Assembly: GCA_002381225.1 (NCBI GenBank) | Contig: DFSS01000001.1 | Span: 14,026 to 45,262, forward strand | Reading direction: 5' to 3' | Length of the DNA: 31,237 nt | From: Flavobacteriales bacterium UBA3431 | GTDB taxonomy: Bacteria > Bacteroidota > Bacteroidia > Flavobacteriales > Schleiferiaceae | Shown: one piece after another, positions 6,770 to 13,853 of the stretch | Layout of the letters: each line of letters starts with the position of its first letter | Position numbering within the stretch: the stretch's first letter is position 1 | Made by a program: the position numbers and the translations under genes | The notes under the pieces: generated by a model | Told to the model about the DNA's origin: nothing | Databases searched by the model: none | What the model saw: the letters and a program-made list of their open reading frames with translations, nothing else

Positions 6770-7768
6770 ATGATTGTCGTCACGGGTGCCTCTGGAATGC
6801 TGGGTTCGCAAATCGTGCTTACCGCGGCGTTAGCACAAAAGCCCGTTTGTGGCCTGTACCGAAGCCCTTCAGCCCTCACATCCGTGAAGGCCAGCTGGTC
6901 TGTGCAAGGGCATGCCGAGGTCTTTGACCGCGTCACATGGCGCCAAGTGGATTTGCTCGACGCCCTAGATACGGCGGACGCCTTGGAAGGGGCGACCCAG
7001 GTGGTCCATGCCGCGGCCATCGTCTCCTTTCGCAAGAAGGATGAATCCTTCATGTTCCAGGCCAACCCGCAAATGAGCGAAAACTTATGGCTCGCCGCCT
7101 TGGACCGTGGGGTGCAATTTGGTCTGCACATCAGCAGCATCGCGACACTAAGTGTGGACTTGAGAGAGCCGACCGTCACCGAAGCCAATGAAAGCAAGCG
7201 CGCCAGCCTGTCCGCCTATGGTAAATCCAAATTGGACGCGGAACTCGTCGCCTGGCGCTACCACGAAGAAGGGCTTCCCTTGGCTGTGTTTCACCCCAGC
7301 GTCATTTTGGGGCCCTCCGCCTGGCCGGACGGAAGCAGCCTCTTTCCAAAAACCATTGCCAAGGGTTTACCGGTCGTATCGCCGGGGGCCACGGGATGGG
7401 TCGATGTTCGGGACGTGGCCGAGGCAGTGTTGAAGGCCCTTGATCAACCCCCAGTGGGCGAGCGCTTCATTCTCAATGGCGCCAATGCCTCGTTTAAATC
7501 GGTTTTCAGCCTTCTTGCAAATGGTCTTGGGGTTCCGGTCCCAAAGCGCACGGCTCCCCGGGCTTTGCTCGAAATCGCGTGGCGTGTAGAACGTGTTCGT
7601 GAACGTGTTTTGGGTTCACGCCCCTTGTTGACCCAGGACAGTGTTCGGGCCGCTTACAACTCGGTGAAATACAGCGGGGAAAAGGCCTTTCAACAAGGCT
7701 ACCTCACCCGCCCTCTCGAGGAAACGACCGCCTGGGTGGCCCAGATGCACCGCGCGCTGCATGGCTAG
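6770..7768 (+). CDS. NAD(P)-dependent epimerase/dehydratase family protein (extended SDR)
   Basis: A 332-residue extended short-chain dehydrogenase. The Rossmann nucleotide loop T-G-A-S-G-M-L-G is at residues 5-12, HAAAIVSF corresponds to the NAG-type strand, and the catalytic Y150-x-x-x-K154 is in SAYGKSKLDAE. FHPSVILGPSAW and the later GWVDVRDVAEAV match the substrate-side part of sugar epimerases and dihydroflavonol reductase-like enzymes. The substrate cannot be told. The gene end overlaps the alkB-like gene by eight bases (7761-7768), so they are co-translated. In Bacteroidota a protein of this kind often lies near tyrS or DUF4296, from memory. The start is fixed by the Rossmann motif beginning at residue 2. 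Confidence 0.88.
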   Translation: MIVVTGASGMLGSQIVLTAALAQKPVCGLYRSPSALTSVKASWSVQGHAEVFDRVTWRQVDLLDALDTADALEGATQVVHAAAIVSFRKKDESFMFQANPQMSENLWLAALDRGVQFGLHISSIATLSVDLREPTVTEANESKRASLSAYGKSKLDAELVAWRYHEEGLPLAVFHPSVILGPSAWPDGSSLFPKTIAKGLPVVSPGATGWVDVRDVAEAVLKALDQPPVGERFILNGANASFKSVFSLLANGLGVPVPKRTAPRALLEIAWRVERVRERVLGSRPLLTQDSVRAAYNSVKYSGEKAFQQGYLTRPLEETTAWVAQMHRALHG

Positions 7769-8336
7769 TCCCCCTTGGACCTATTTTCCACAATGGCTGG
7801 ATGCTGAACGCGCCCGGCACCTTCTGCGCACGGGATGGGAAAATTGGCCCTGGGAACAAGGCACGGTGAGCCTTTTTGGGCGCCTGCATTTGGAGCCTCG
7901 GAGGAGCTTTTACCAGGCGGACGAGGGCTGTAATTACCGCTATGCTGGCCGCACCCTTCGGGGCATGGGTTGGCATCCCGATTTGGCCGGATTGCGTTCT
8001 GACATTGAGGCAGAATTAGGCACGCAGTTCAATTCCGTGCTCGTCAATGCCTACCTAAATGGGCACGACTACATGGGCTATCACCAGGACAATGAACCGG
8101 AACTTGGTCCGCATCCCCATGTGGCCAGCCTGAGTCTTGGGGCTTCTCGTGACTTTGTTTTTCGATCCAAAGACGCCACGAAAAAGCGCTTTATGCTGGC
8201 CCTGCATTCGGGCGACTTGCTTTGGATGCAGCCACCTTGCCAGCAGATGTTTGAGCATGCCTTGCCCAAGCGATTGCGTGTAGATTTGCCCCGAATCAGC
8301 CTCACTTTTAGGCAGATAACTCCTGATGTGCGCTGA
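7761..8336 (+). CDS. AlkB-type 2-oxoglutarate/Fe(II) dioxygenase (nucleic-acid repair)
   Basis: A 191-residue protein resembling the ALKBH2/ALKBH3 branch of AlkB demethylases, which remove alkyl groups from DNA or RNA bases by oxidation. Seen: NAYLNGHDYMGYHQDNE with the iron ligands H108 and D110 (H-x-D), the third ligand H166 in MFEHALPK, and the 2-oxoglutarate-binding arginines R178 and R184 in RISLTFR. The N-terminal Y-F-P and RRSFYQADEG segments match substrate-lid regions of the family. All catalytic residues are present, so it is probably active. The start ATG at 7761 lies inside the end of the SDR gene. The short gap of 41 bases to the next gene could keep it in the same transcript. 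Confidence 0.9.
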   Translation: MASPPWTYFPQWLDAERARHLLRTGWENWPWEQGTVSLFGRLHLEPRRSFYQADEGCNYRYAGRTLRGMGWHPDLAGLRSDIEAELGTQFNSVLVNAYLNGHDYMGYHQDNEPELGPHPHVASLSLGASRDFVFRSKDATKKRFMLALHSGDLLWMQPPCQQMFEHALPKRLRVDLPRISLTFRQITPDVR

Positions 8337-8377
8337 CCTTCTCACTATTTCCGAGAAATGCCGACCTTTATAGGTCC

Positions 8378-9391
8378 ATGCCCATTCTTCAAAAGATTCG
8401 ATGGTTCTTGCCCCTTCTCGGATTGACTTTTAGTTGTCAATCCCCGGAGGAACCGACGGCGTTGCCCGAAAAACCTCTCTTTGAATGGACTGACCCGTCT
8501 TTTCGCGTTGCGTATCCCGGCCCCTATTCAGAGGTTGACAGCAGCTCATACCATTTGGCCAGCCAAGCCCTAGCTTGTCTCGCGGATGGCCGTCCAGAGG
8601 GCATTCCTTTCCCGTTAAGTGATAGCGTCAAAATCAGTTTTTGTGATTGGCCCATTACGGTGGTCAATGCCCAGGAATTTCAATCCTTCTTCAAAGCTTG
8701 GCATGGGAAACATGCCGAAGTCCGGTACGAGGCATTCAATGTTCGAGCCATATTTAATGAAGCCTATCAAACAACCGTTTACTTCTGTTTTGGGCGTTGG
8801 CAATTCCATGCCGTTGACGGGGAGGTCGTAGACCGCTATACCACCGTCCTGTTCTCGACCGATAGCACGGGATCCTTGACGGCAGTAACGGAATGGGCTA
8901 TGTGCTGGCCAGAAAATTCCACGCTTGCTCTCACTCCCGATCCTAATCCCACCCACTTTCATTTTTACTGCCACCCGAAGCCAGGTTCGATGGAAGCGGC
9001 CGTTCGTGCCGTTTCGACCACCCAAGCCCTTTTTTCCTTGGATAGGGAGCAGATGATGCAGTATCTCGCAGACACGGTGCAATTCACTCCTTCTTGCGGT
9101 CTGAATACCCGATGGTCCAAAGAGGACTTGGCATCTAGCACCCAAGCGAATGACCCCTTCGTTGGGGTTGATCCCATCTCGGTCATCCCTTTCTACCAAG
9201 AATGCCAAGAAAACCATGTGATCCTGGTCTTTGATTATGAAAGTTTTATTGAAGACGGGCGCCTCAAGCGGTATTCCTACCTCAGGACCTACATCCTGAA
9301 TCGTGATTTGCAAATCATCAATATTTTGGTCCAGCGTCGTCTCGTCCCCAATGCGATCAATTGGCATTGGCAGGACGCCCGGAGGGGCTGA
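8378..9391 (+). CDS. Lipoprotein of unknown function with two NTF2-like halves
   Basis: A 337-residue predicted lipoprotein; MPILQKIRWFLPLLGLTFSC ends at the lipidated C20. No family recognised with certainty. The mature protein seems to contain two similar halves: an early segment with FFKAWHGKHAEVRYEAFNV, TVYFCFGRWQFHAVDGEVV and then TVLFSTDSTGSLTAVTEW, and a later one with HVILVFDYESFIEDGRLKRY and LRTYILNRDLQIINILV. Each has a helix followed by long antiparallel strands ending in a 'later-in-time, further-oxidised' style sheet seen in SnoaL/NTF2-like folds; this is inference from pattern only. Cysteines are frequent (SFCDW, YFCFG, AMCWP, HFYCH, PSCG). It ends two bases before the convergent threonine dehydrogenase gene. 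A weak GACCTTTA box lies seven bases before the ATG. Confidence 0.75.
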   Translation: MPILQKIRWFLPLLGLTFSCQSPEEPTALPEKPLFEWTDPSFRVAYPGPYSEVDSSSYHLASQALACLADGRPEGIPFPLSDSVKISFCDWPITVVNAQEFQSFFKAWHGKHAEVRYEAFNVRAIFNEAYQTTVYFCFGRWQFHAVDGEVVDRYTTVLFSTDSTGSLTAVTEWAMCWPENSTLALTPDPNPTHFHFYCHPKPGSMEAAVRAVSTTQALFSLDREQMMQYLADTVQFTPSCGLNTRWSKEDLASSTQANDPFVGVDPISVIPFYQECQENHVILVFDYESFIEDGRLKRYSYLRTYILNRDLQIINILVQRRLVPNAINWHWQDARRG

Positions 9392-9393
9392 GA

Positions 9394-10314
9394 TTAGATG
9401 TGGGCCACCATGTCATCGACCATGGCATCCAGGCTGTAGCGTGGCGTCCATCCCCAATCGGCACGTGCTTGAGCATCATCCATGCGCTGTGGCCAACTGG
9501 CAGCAATGGCTTGGCGAAAATCGGGCGCATAGTCCATGGACAAAGTCGGGTAATGCCGCCTCATGGAGTCGGCCAATTCGGACGGCGTAAAGTCCACCCC
9601 CGAAACATTGTAGCTCGTTCGCACTTTGACGCATTCGGTCGGCGCGTGCATCAGCATCAGCGTCGCGCGGATCGCATCGTCCATGTGCATCATGGGCAAG
9701 CGGGTATCGGCACCCAAAAAGCTCGTGTACGCATTCTCGCGACGGGCTGCATGAAAAATATCGATGGCATAATCAGTGGTTCCACCGCCCGGAAGGGTCT
9801 TCCAGGAGATTAATCCGGGATAGCGGAGGCTGCGCACATCCACCCCAAATTTCTCGTGGTAATATTGGCACCACAGCTCTCCGGCAAGTTTGGAGATGCC
9901 ATACACGGTGGAGGGGTCCATCGGGCTGTATTGCGGGGTGTCCAGTGCCGGGGTATTGGGACCAAAGGCGGCGATGGAGCTCGGCCAAAAAACACGCTTC
10001 AGTAGCCCCTCTTTGGCGAGGTTCAGTACATGAAAAAGGGTGGTCATGTTGAGATCCCAGGCTTTCTCGGGCATCTTTTCCCCCGTGGCGCTCAACATCG
10101 CGACCAAGTGGTAGACTTGGGTAATCTCGTGCTCGATCACCAGGGCGCGCAGGGCTTCGCCATCCATCGCATTGAGGGCAAAGCACGGTGCTTCGAGCTT
10201 TTCTGGATGTAGATCCGTAGCCACCACGTTTTCATGGCCTAACTCGGCACGCAATGCGGCCACTAACTCGGTTCCAATCTGCCCAGCTGCGCCAAGCACC
10301 AATGCCTTTTCCAT
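9394..10314 (-). CDS. L-threonine 3-dehydrogenase, SDR type
   Basis: A 306-residue extended SDR closely resembling the epimerase-like L-threonine dehydrogenases described from Flavobacterium frigidimaris and relatives, which oxidise threonine to 2-amino-3-oxobutyrate with NAD. Seen: G8-A-A-G-Q-I-G14 nucleotide loop, YHLVAMLSATGE, WPSSIAAFGP, the catalytic Y138-x-x-x-K142 in TVYGISKLAGE, and the distinctive RYPGLISWKTLPGGGTTDYA. The last segment separates this subfamily from sugar epimerases. I chose the ATG at 10314, since the Rossmann strand starts right there and a -7 box lies four bases before it; an upstream in-frame start at 10386 would place the promoter inside the gene. No 2-amino-3-ketobutyrate ligase (kbl) is in view. 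Confidence 0.9.
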   Translation of the reverse strand: MEKALVLGAAGQIGTELVAALRAELGHENVVATDLHPEKLEAPCFALNAMDGEALRALVIEHEITQVYHLVAMLSATGEKMPEKAWDLNMTTLFHVLNLAKEGLLKRVFWPSSIAAFGPNTPALDTPQYSPMDPSTVYGISKLAGELWCQYYHEKFGVDVRSLRYPGLISWKTLPGGGTTDYAIDIFHAARRENAYTSFLGADTRLPMMHMDDAIRATLMLMHAPTECVKVRTSYNVSGVDFTPSELADSMRRHYPTLSMDYAPDFRQAIAASWPQRMDDAQARADWGWTPRYSLDAMVDDMVAHI

Positions 10315-10318
10315 GAAG

Positions 10319-10326
10319 CAAATGTA
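10319..10326 (-). promoter_or_regulatory. -7 promoter element for threonine dehydrogenase (leaderless arrangement)
   Basis: Minus strand TACATTTG, then CTTC, then ATG at 10314. Exact match to TAnnTTTG with the same four-base spacing as tyrS and trhO. Confidence 0.55.
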
Positions 10327-10412
10327 TCGACCAAGACCCTGACGAAAATCATCCTCTTCCCAAGTTCCCCGGCCGTCCTTTGCCACATAACCTCCCGGAA
10401 GGGCGGGTAACT

Positions 10413-10420
10413 TACCTTTG
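10413..10420 (+). promoter_or_regulatory. -7 promoter element for trhO operon (leaderless arrangement)
   Basis: TACCTTTG followed by TTCT and the ATG at 10425. Exact TAnnTTTG match. The box fixes the trhO start at 10425 rather than the upstream in-frame ATG at 10380. The 110-base divergent region to threonine dehydrogenase holds nothing else I can identify. Confidence 0.55.
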
Positions 10421-10424
10421 TTCT

Positions 10425-11462
10425 ATGCCCCCGAAGACGCCAAAACCCGTTCTGTACAACCAGTACGACCGCGAAACGCTGATGCAGCGCCTCGCGGACG
10501 AGTCTTTTGCGCGCCGGACCGTTTCCTTCTACCGTTATGTGCGCCTTGAAGATCCACAAGCCGTTCGGGATCAGCTCTTTCTACAATGGGATGCCCACCA
10601 ATGCTTTGGCCGAATTTATGTGGCCACTGAAGGCATCAATGCGCAGATGAGTGTGCCCGAACACCATTGGGAGGCCTTTGTCCAAGAACTCTATGCCTGG
10701 GAGGCCTTCCGGGATGTCCCCTTCAAGATCGCTGTGGAGGATGATGGAAAGTCCTTCTTCAAGCTCACCGTCAAGGTTCGGGCCCAAATTGTCGCAGACG
10801 GATTGACCATGGAGGACTACGACGTCACCAATGTCGGACGCCACCTGAATGCCGCGGAATGGAATGCCCTGATGGAGTCGGGAGAGGCTATTGTTGTGGA
10901 CATGCGCAATTACTACGAGTCGGAAATTGGTCATTTTGAAGGGGCACTCCTCCCCCAAGCCGAAACCTTCCGCGAGGAATTGCCCGAGGTGCTGCAAATG
11001 CTTGAAGGCCAAGAAGACAAGCCGGTGCTCCTGTATTGCACTGGGGGTATTCGCTGTGAGAAAACCTCGGCCTACCTCAAGCATCATGGCTTTCAGAATG
11101 TCAATCAGTTGCACGGGGGCATCATCGACTATGCCCGCCAAATCCAAGAAGCCCAGCTCCCCAACAAATTCAAGGGCAAAAACTTTGTCTTTGATGAGCG
11201 TTTGGGAGAACATATTTCCGACGATGTGATTGCGCACTGCCACCAATGTGGGGAGCCAGCCGATGTGCACGTCAACTGTGCCAACAAAGCCTGCAATCTC
11301 TTGTTTATACAATGTTCGGCCTGCCAAAGCACCCACGAAGGGACCTGCAGCCCCGAATGTCAAGCGATTATTCACCTACCGGAAGACGAACAAGCCAAAA
11401 TCCGCAAAGAACACGCCGCCCAAACGCGGGCGAAGCGTTTTCACCGCGCCAAAACCTCCTAG
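10425..11462 (+). CDS. trhO: tRNA uridine(34) hydroxylase, rhodanese family
   Basis: A 345-residue YceA/TrhO protein, which uses O2 to hydroxylate U34 of certain tRNAs as the first step to 5-(carboxy)methoxyuridine. Seen: an N-terminal acylphosphatase-like domain (RTVSFYRYVRLEDPQ, GRIYVATEGINAQMSV), a central rhodanese domain with the active-site loop C205-T-G-G-I-R-C211-E-K, and a cysteine-rich C-terminal tail (CHQCGEPADVHVNC, CNLLFIQC, CSPEC) typical of the long Gram-negative form. The start at 10425 is supported by the -7 box directly upstream. hmgA starts two bases after the stop, so the genes form an operon with hppD. Confidence 0.92.
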   Translation: MPPKTPKPVLYNQYDRETLMQRLADESFARRTVSFYRYVRLEDPQAVRDQLFLQWDAHQCFGRIYVATEGINAQMSVPEHHWEAFVQELYAWEAFRDVPFKIAVEDDGKSFFKLTVKVRAQIVADGLTMEDYDVTNVGRHLNAAEWNALMESGEAIVVDMRNYYESEIGHFEGALLPQAETFREELPEVLQMLEGQEDKPVLLYCTGGIRCEKTSAYLKHHGFQNVNQLHGGIIDYARQIQEAQLPNKFKGKNFVFDERLGEHISDDVIAHCHQCGEPADVHVNCANKACNLLFIQCSACQSTHEGTCSPECQAIIHLPEDEQAKIRKEHAAQTRAKRFHRAKTS

Positions 11463-11464
11463 CT

Positions 11465-12622
11465 ATGGCCTACTACCACCAACTTGGCTCTGTGCCTCCC
11501 AAGCGCCACACCATCCACGAAAAGCCCGAAGGCGGACTCTACTACGAGCAACTCTTTGGAACGGAAGGCTTCCACGGTGTGAGCAGTTTGCTCTACCATA
11601 CGCACCGCCCCACCATGGTGAGCCATATCGGCGCGTCCAAAGATCTTCGGCCCACCGCGGCCGTGGAGCGAAATATCCATTCGCGCATGCTCCAGGGATT
11701 TCAAGCCCTGCCCGCAGATGACTTCCTGGAAGCCCGCACGGCTGTACTTTTTAACTCGGATGTCCAGATTGATGTGGCCGCCCCGCGCAAAGGAATTCAA
11801 GACTATTTCTACAAGAATGCCGACAGCGATGAACTCCTCTTCATTCACCAAGGAAGTGGGGTGATGCGGTCCATGTTTGGCGAGCTTCGCTTTGAGTACG
11901 CGGATTACATTGTGATTCCCCGTGGCACCATCTACCAACTGACCTTTGATGGACCCGACAACCGGGTGCTGGTGGTCGAGAGCCATTCCCCCGTGGTTTC
12001 GCCCAAGCGGTACCGAAATGAGTTTGGCCAAATGCTCGAGCATAGTCCCTATTGTGAGCGGGATTTCCGCCTTCCCACGTACGTGGCGCCCATCGACGCG
12101 CGCGGAGAATTCGTGATAAAAATTAAAAAGCAGGGGGTCTTGCACCACGTTACCTACAGCAGCCATCCTTTTGACGTGGTGGGCTGGGACGGCTATTGCT
12201 ACCCCTATATTTTCTCGGCCCTCAACTTTGAGCCCATCACAGGCCGAGTGCATCAGCCGCCTCCCGTGCACCAAACCTTCGAAGCGCACAACTTCGTAGT
12301 CTGCACCTTCGCCCCGCGCCTGTACGACTACCACCCCAAGTCCATTCCCGCCCCCTACAACCACAGCAACATCGACTCCGATGAAGTACTGTACTACGTG
12401 GATGGCGACTTCATGTCCCGCAACCATGTGGAAAAAGGCTTTATAAGCTTGCACCCCGGAGGCATCCCCCACGGCCCACACCCCGGTGCCTACGAGCGCA
12501 GTATTGGCCAAAAAGAAACCGCCGAACTCGCCGTGATGGTGGATACCTTCCGCCCCTTGCAAGTGACCCAAGCAGCCTTGGACATGGAATTGAACGACTA
12601 CTGGAACTCCTGGAACGAATAA
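11465..12622 (+). CDS. hmgA: Homogentisate 1,2-dioxygenase
   Basis: A 385-residue non-heme iron dioxygenase that opens the ring of homogentisate to maleylacetoacetate in tyrosine and phenylalanine breakdown. Seen: a cupin-like N-terminal half (HQGSGVMRSMFGELRF, YIVIPRGTIYQL), WDGYCYPYIFSALNF in the middle, and the iron-site region APYNHSNIDSDEVLYY followed by SLHPGGIPHGPHPG. Shorter than the human enzyme (445 residues), which is normal for Bacteroidota homologs as far as I recall. Sits between trhO (2-base gap) and hppD (18-base gap), so it is probably transcribed with both. Maleylacetoacetate isomerase and fumarylacetoacetase are not in the window. Confidence 0.92.
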   Translation: MAYYHQLGSVPPKRHTIHEKPEGGLYYEQLFGTEGFHGVSSLLYHTHRPTMVSHIGASKDLRPTAAVERNIHSRMLQGFQALPADDFLEARTAVLFNSDVQIDVAAPRKGIQDYFYKNADSDELLFIHQGSGVMRSMFGELRFEYADYIVIPRGTIYQLTFDGPDNRVLVVESHSPVVSPKRYRNEFGQMLEHSPYCERDFRLPTYVAPIDARGEFVIKIKKQGVLHHVTYSSHPFDVVGWDGYCYPYIFSALNFEPITGRVHQPPPVHQTFEAHNFVVCTFAPRLYDYHPKSIPAPYNHSNIDSDEVLYYVDGDFMSRNHVEKGFISLHPGGIPHGPHPGAYERSIGQKETAELAVMVDTFRPLQVTQAALDMELNDYWNSWNE

Positions 12623-12640
12623 CCCTACATACCCTTAGCC

Positions 12641-13780
12641 ATGCAAACGGACTCGACCTCGCTCAAACTTCCGATTGAAAACCCGGAAGCCGAGGACTTC
12701 CTCCCCCTTAACGGTACAGACCATGTCGAATTCTATGTCGGCAACGCCAAACAGTCTGCCCACTTTTTCAAGACGGCATTCGGTTTCCAAGATTACGCCT
12801 ATGCGGGATTGGAAACGGGCGCGAAAGACCGCACGTCCTATGTCCTGAAGCAGGACAAGATTATTTTGGTCCTCACCTCCCCGCTGACAGCGGATAGCCC
12901 GATCAATGCGCACATCGTCCAGCATGGCGATGGGGTGAAGAATGTCGCGATTTGGGTGGATGACGCCACCAAAAGCTGGGAAACCACGACGGCACGCGGG
13001 GCAGAATCCGCTTTTGCCCCCTACACCCTCCAAGACGCCCACGGCGAAGTTACCCTCAGTGGCATCAAGGCTTATGGGGACACCGTTCACGTCTTTGTGG
13101 AGCGCCATGGCTATCAGGGCGTCTTTATGCCCGGCTACATTGCCTTAGACACCGGCTACCACCCAGCGCCCACAGGACTCAAGTTCATCGACCACATGGT
13201 CGGCAACGTGGGCTGGAACGAAATGGATACCTGGGTCAATTACTACAAACACATCATGGGCTTCGCGCAACTGGTGTCTTTTGACGACAAGGATATTTCC
13301 ACCGAATACACCGCATTGATGTCCAAGGTGATGACCAATGGCAATGGCCGCATCAAATTCCCGATCAACGAACCGGCAGAAGGCCGCAAGAAATCTCAGA
13401 TCGAGGAGTACATTGACTTTTACAATGGCCCCGGCATACAACACTTGGCTTTGGCCACCGATGACATCCTATACACGGTCACGGAATTGCGCTCACGCGG
13501 AGTTCAGTTTCTGGAAGTCCCGAAGAGCTACTACGACGATGTTCTTGACCGCGTGGGAAAAATCGACGAGGACCTTAGCCCCTTGAGCAAGTTGGGCATT
13601 CTGATTGACCGCGACGAAGAAGGCTATCTGCTTCAACTCTTTACCAAGCCCTTGATGGATCGCCCCACGGTCTTCTTTGAAATCATCCAACGCAAAGGAG
13701 CCAAGTCCTTTGGAAAGGGGAATTTCAAGGCTCTTTTCGAAGCCATCGAGCGCGAACAAGAGCGCCGAGGCACCTTGTAA
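12641..13780 (+). CDS. hppD: 4-hydroxyphenylpyruvate dioxygenase
   Basis: A 379-residue two-VOC-domain Fe(II) enzyme that turns 4-hydroxyphenylpyruvate into homogentisate, the substrate of the upstream hmgA product. Seen: an N-terminal VOC domain (GTDHVEFYVGNAKQSAHFF) and the catalytic C-terminal VOC domain with all three iron ligands: H185 in FIDHMVGNV, H268 in IQHLALATDD and E347 in VFFEIIQRKG. The C-terminal gate region GNFKALFEAIEREQERRG is complete. The gene follows hmgA by 18 bases and ends 25 bases before a strong terminator hairpin, so it is the last gene of the trhO-hmgA-hppD transcript. A weak TACCCTTA box three bases before the ATG may not be functional. Confidence 0.95.
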   Translation: MQTDSTSLKLPIENPEAEDFLPLNGTDHVEFYVGNAKQSAHFFKTAFGFQDYAYAGLETGAKDRTSYVLKQDKIILVLTSPLTADSPINAHIVQHGDGVKNVAIWVDDATKSWETTTARGAESAFAPYTLQDAHGEVTLSGIKAYGDTVHVFVERHGYQGVFMPGYIALDTGYHPAPTGLKFIDHMVGNVGWNEMDTWVNYYKHIMGFAQLVSFDDKDISTEYTALMSKVMTNGNGRIKFPINEPAEGRKKSQIEEYIDFYNGPGIQHLALATDDILYTVTELRSRGVQFLEVPKSYYDDVLDRVGKIDEDLSPLSKLGILIDRDEEGYLLQLFTKPLMDRPTVFFEIIQRKGAKSFGKGNFKALFEAIEREQERRGTL

Positions 13781-13805
13781 CGTCGCCCCAGCGAGCCGGA
13801 AAATC

Positions 13806-13832
13806 AAAGGGCGCCCCGATGGGGCGCCCTTT
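13806..13832. terminator. Bidirectional terminator hairpin
   Basis: A perfect 12-base-pair stem (AAAGGGCGCCCC / GGGGCGCCCTTT) with a GAT loop. A-run and T-run ends allow use in both directions. It lies between the convergent hppD and DUF2723 genes. Confidence 0.85.
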
Positions 13833-13853
13833 GTCATTCTATACCGGCAAGGA

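Noticed and set aside
10380..10424. Upstream in-frame extension of trhO (start at 10380)
   Set aside because: A perfect -7 box lies within the extension four bases before the ATG at 10425, and the added residues do not resemble TrhO N-termini.
11459..12571. 370-residue open frame antisense to hmgA
   Set aside because: It lies fully inside a gene with clear catalytic motifs; its composition (runs of V, G, H) is what the reverse strand of GC-rich third positions produces, and no family motif or start signal is seen.
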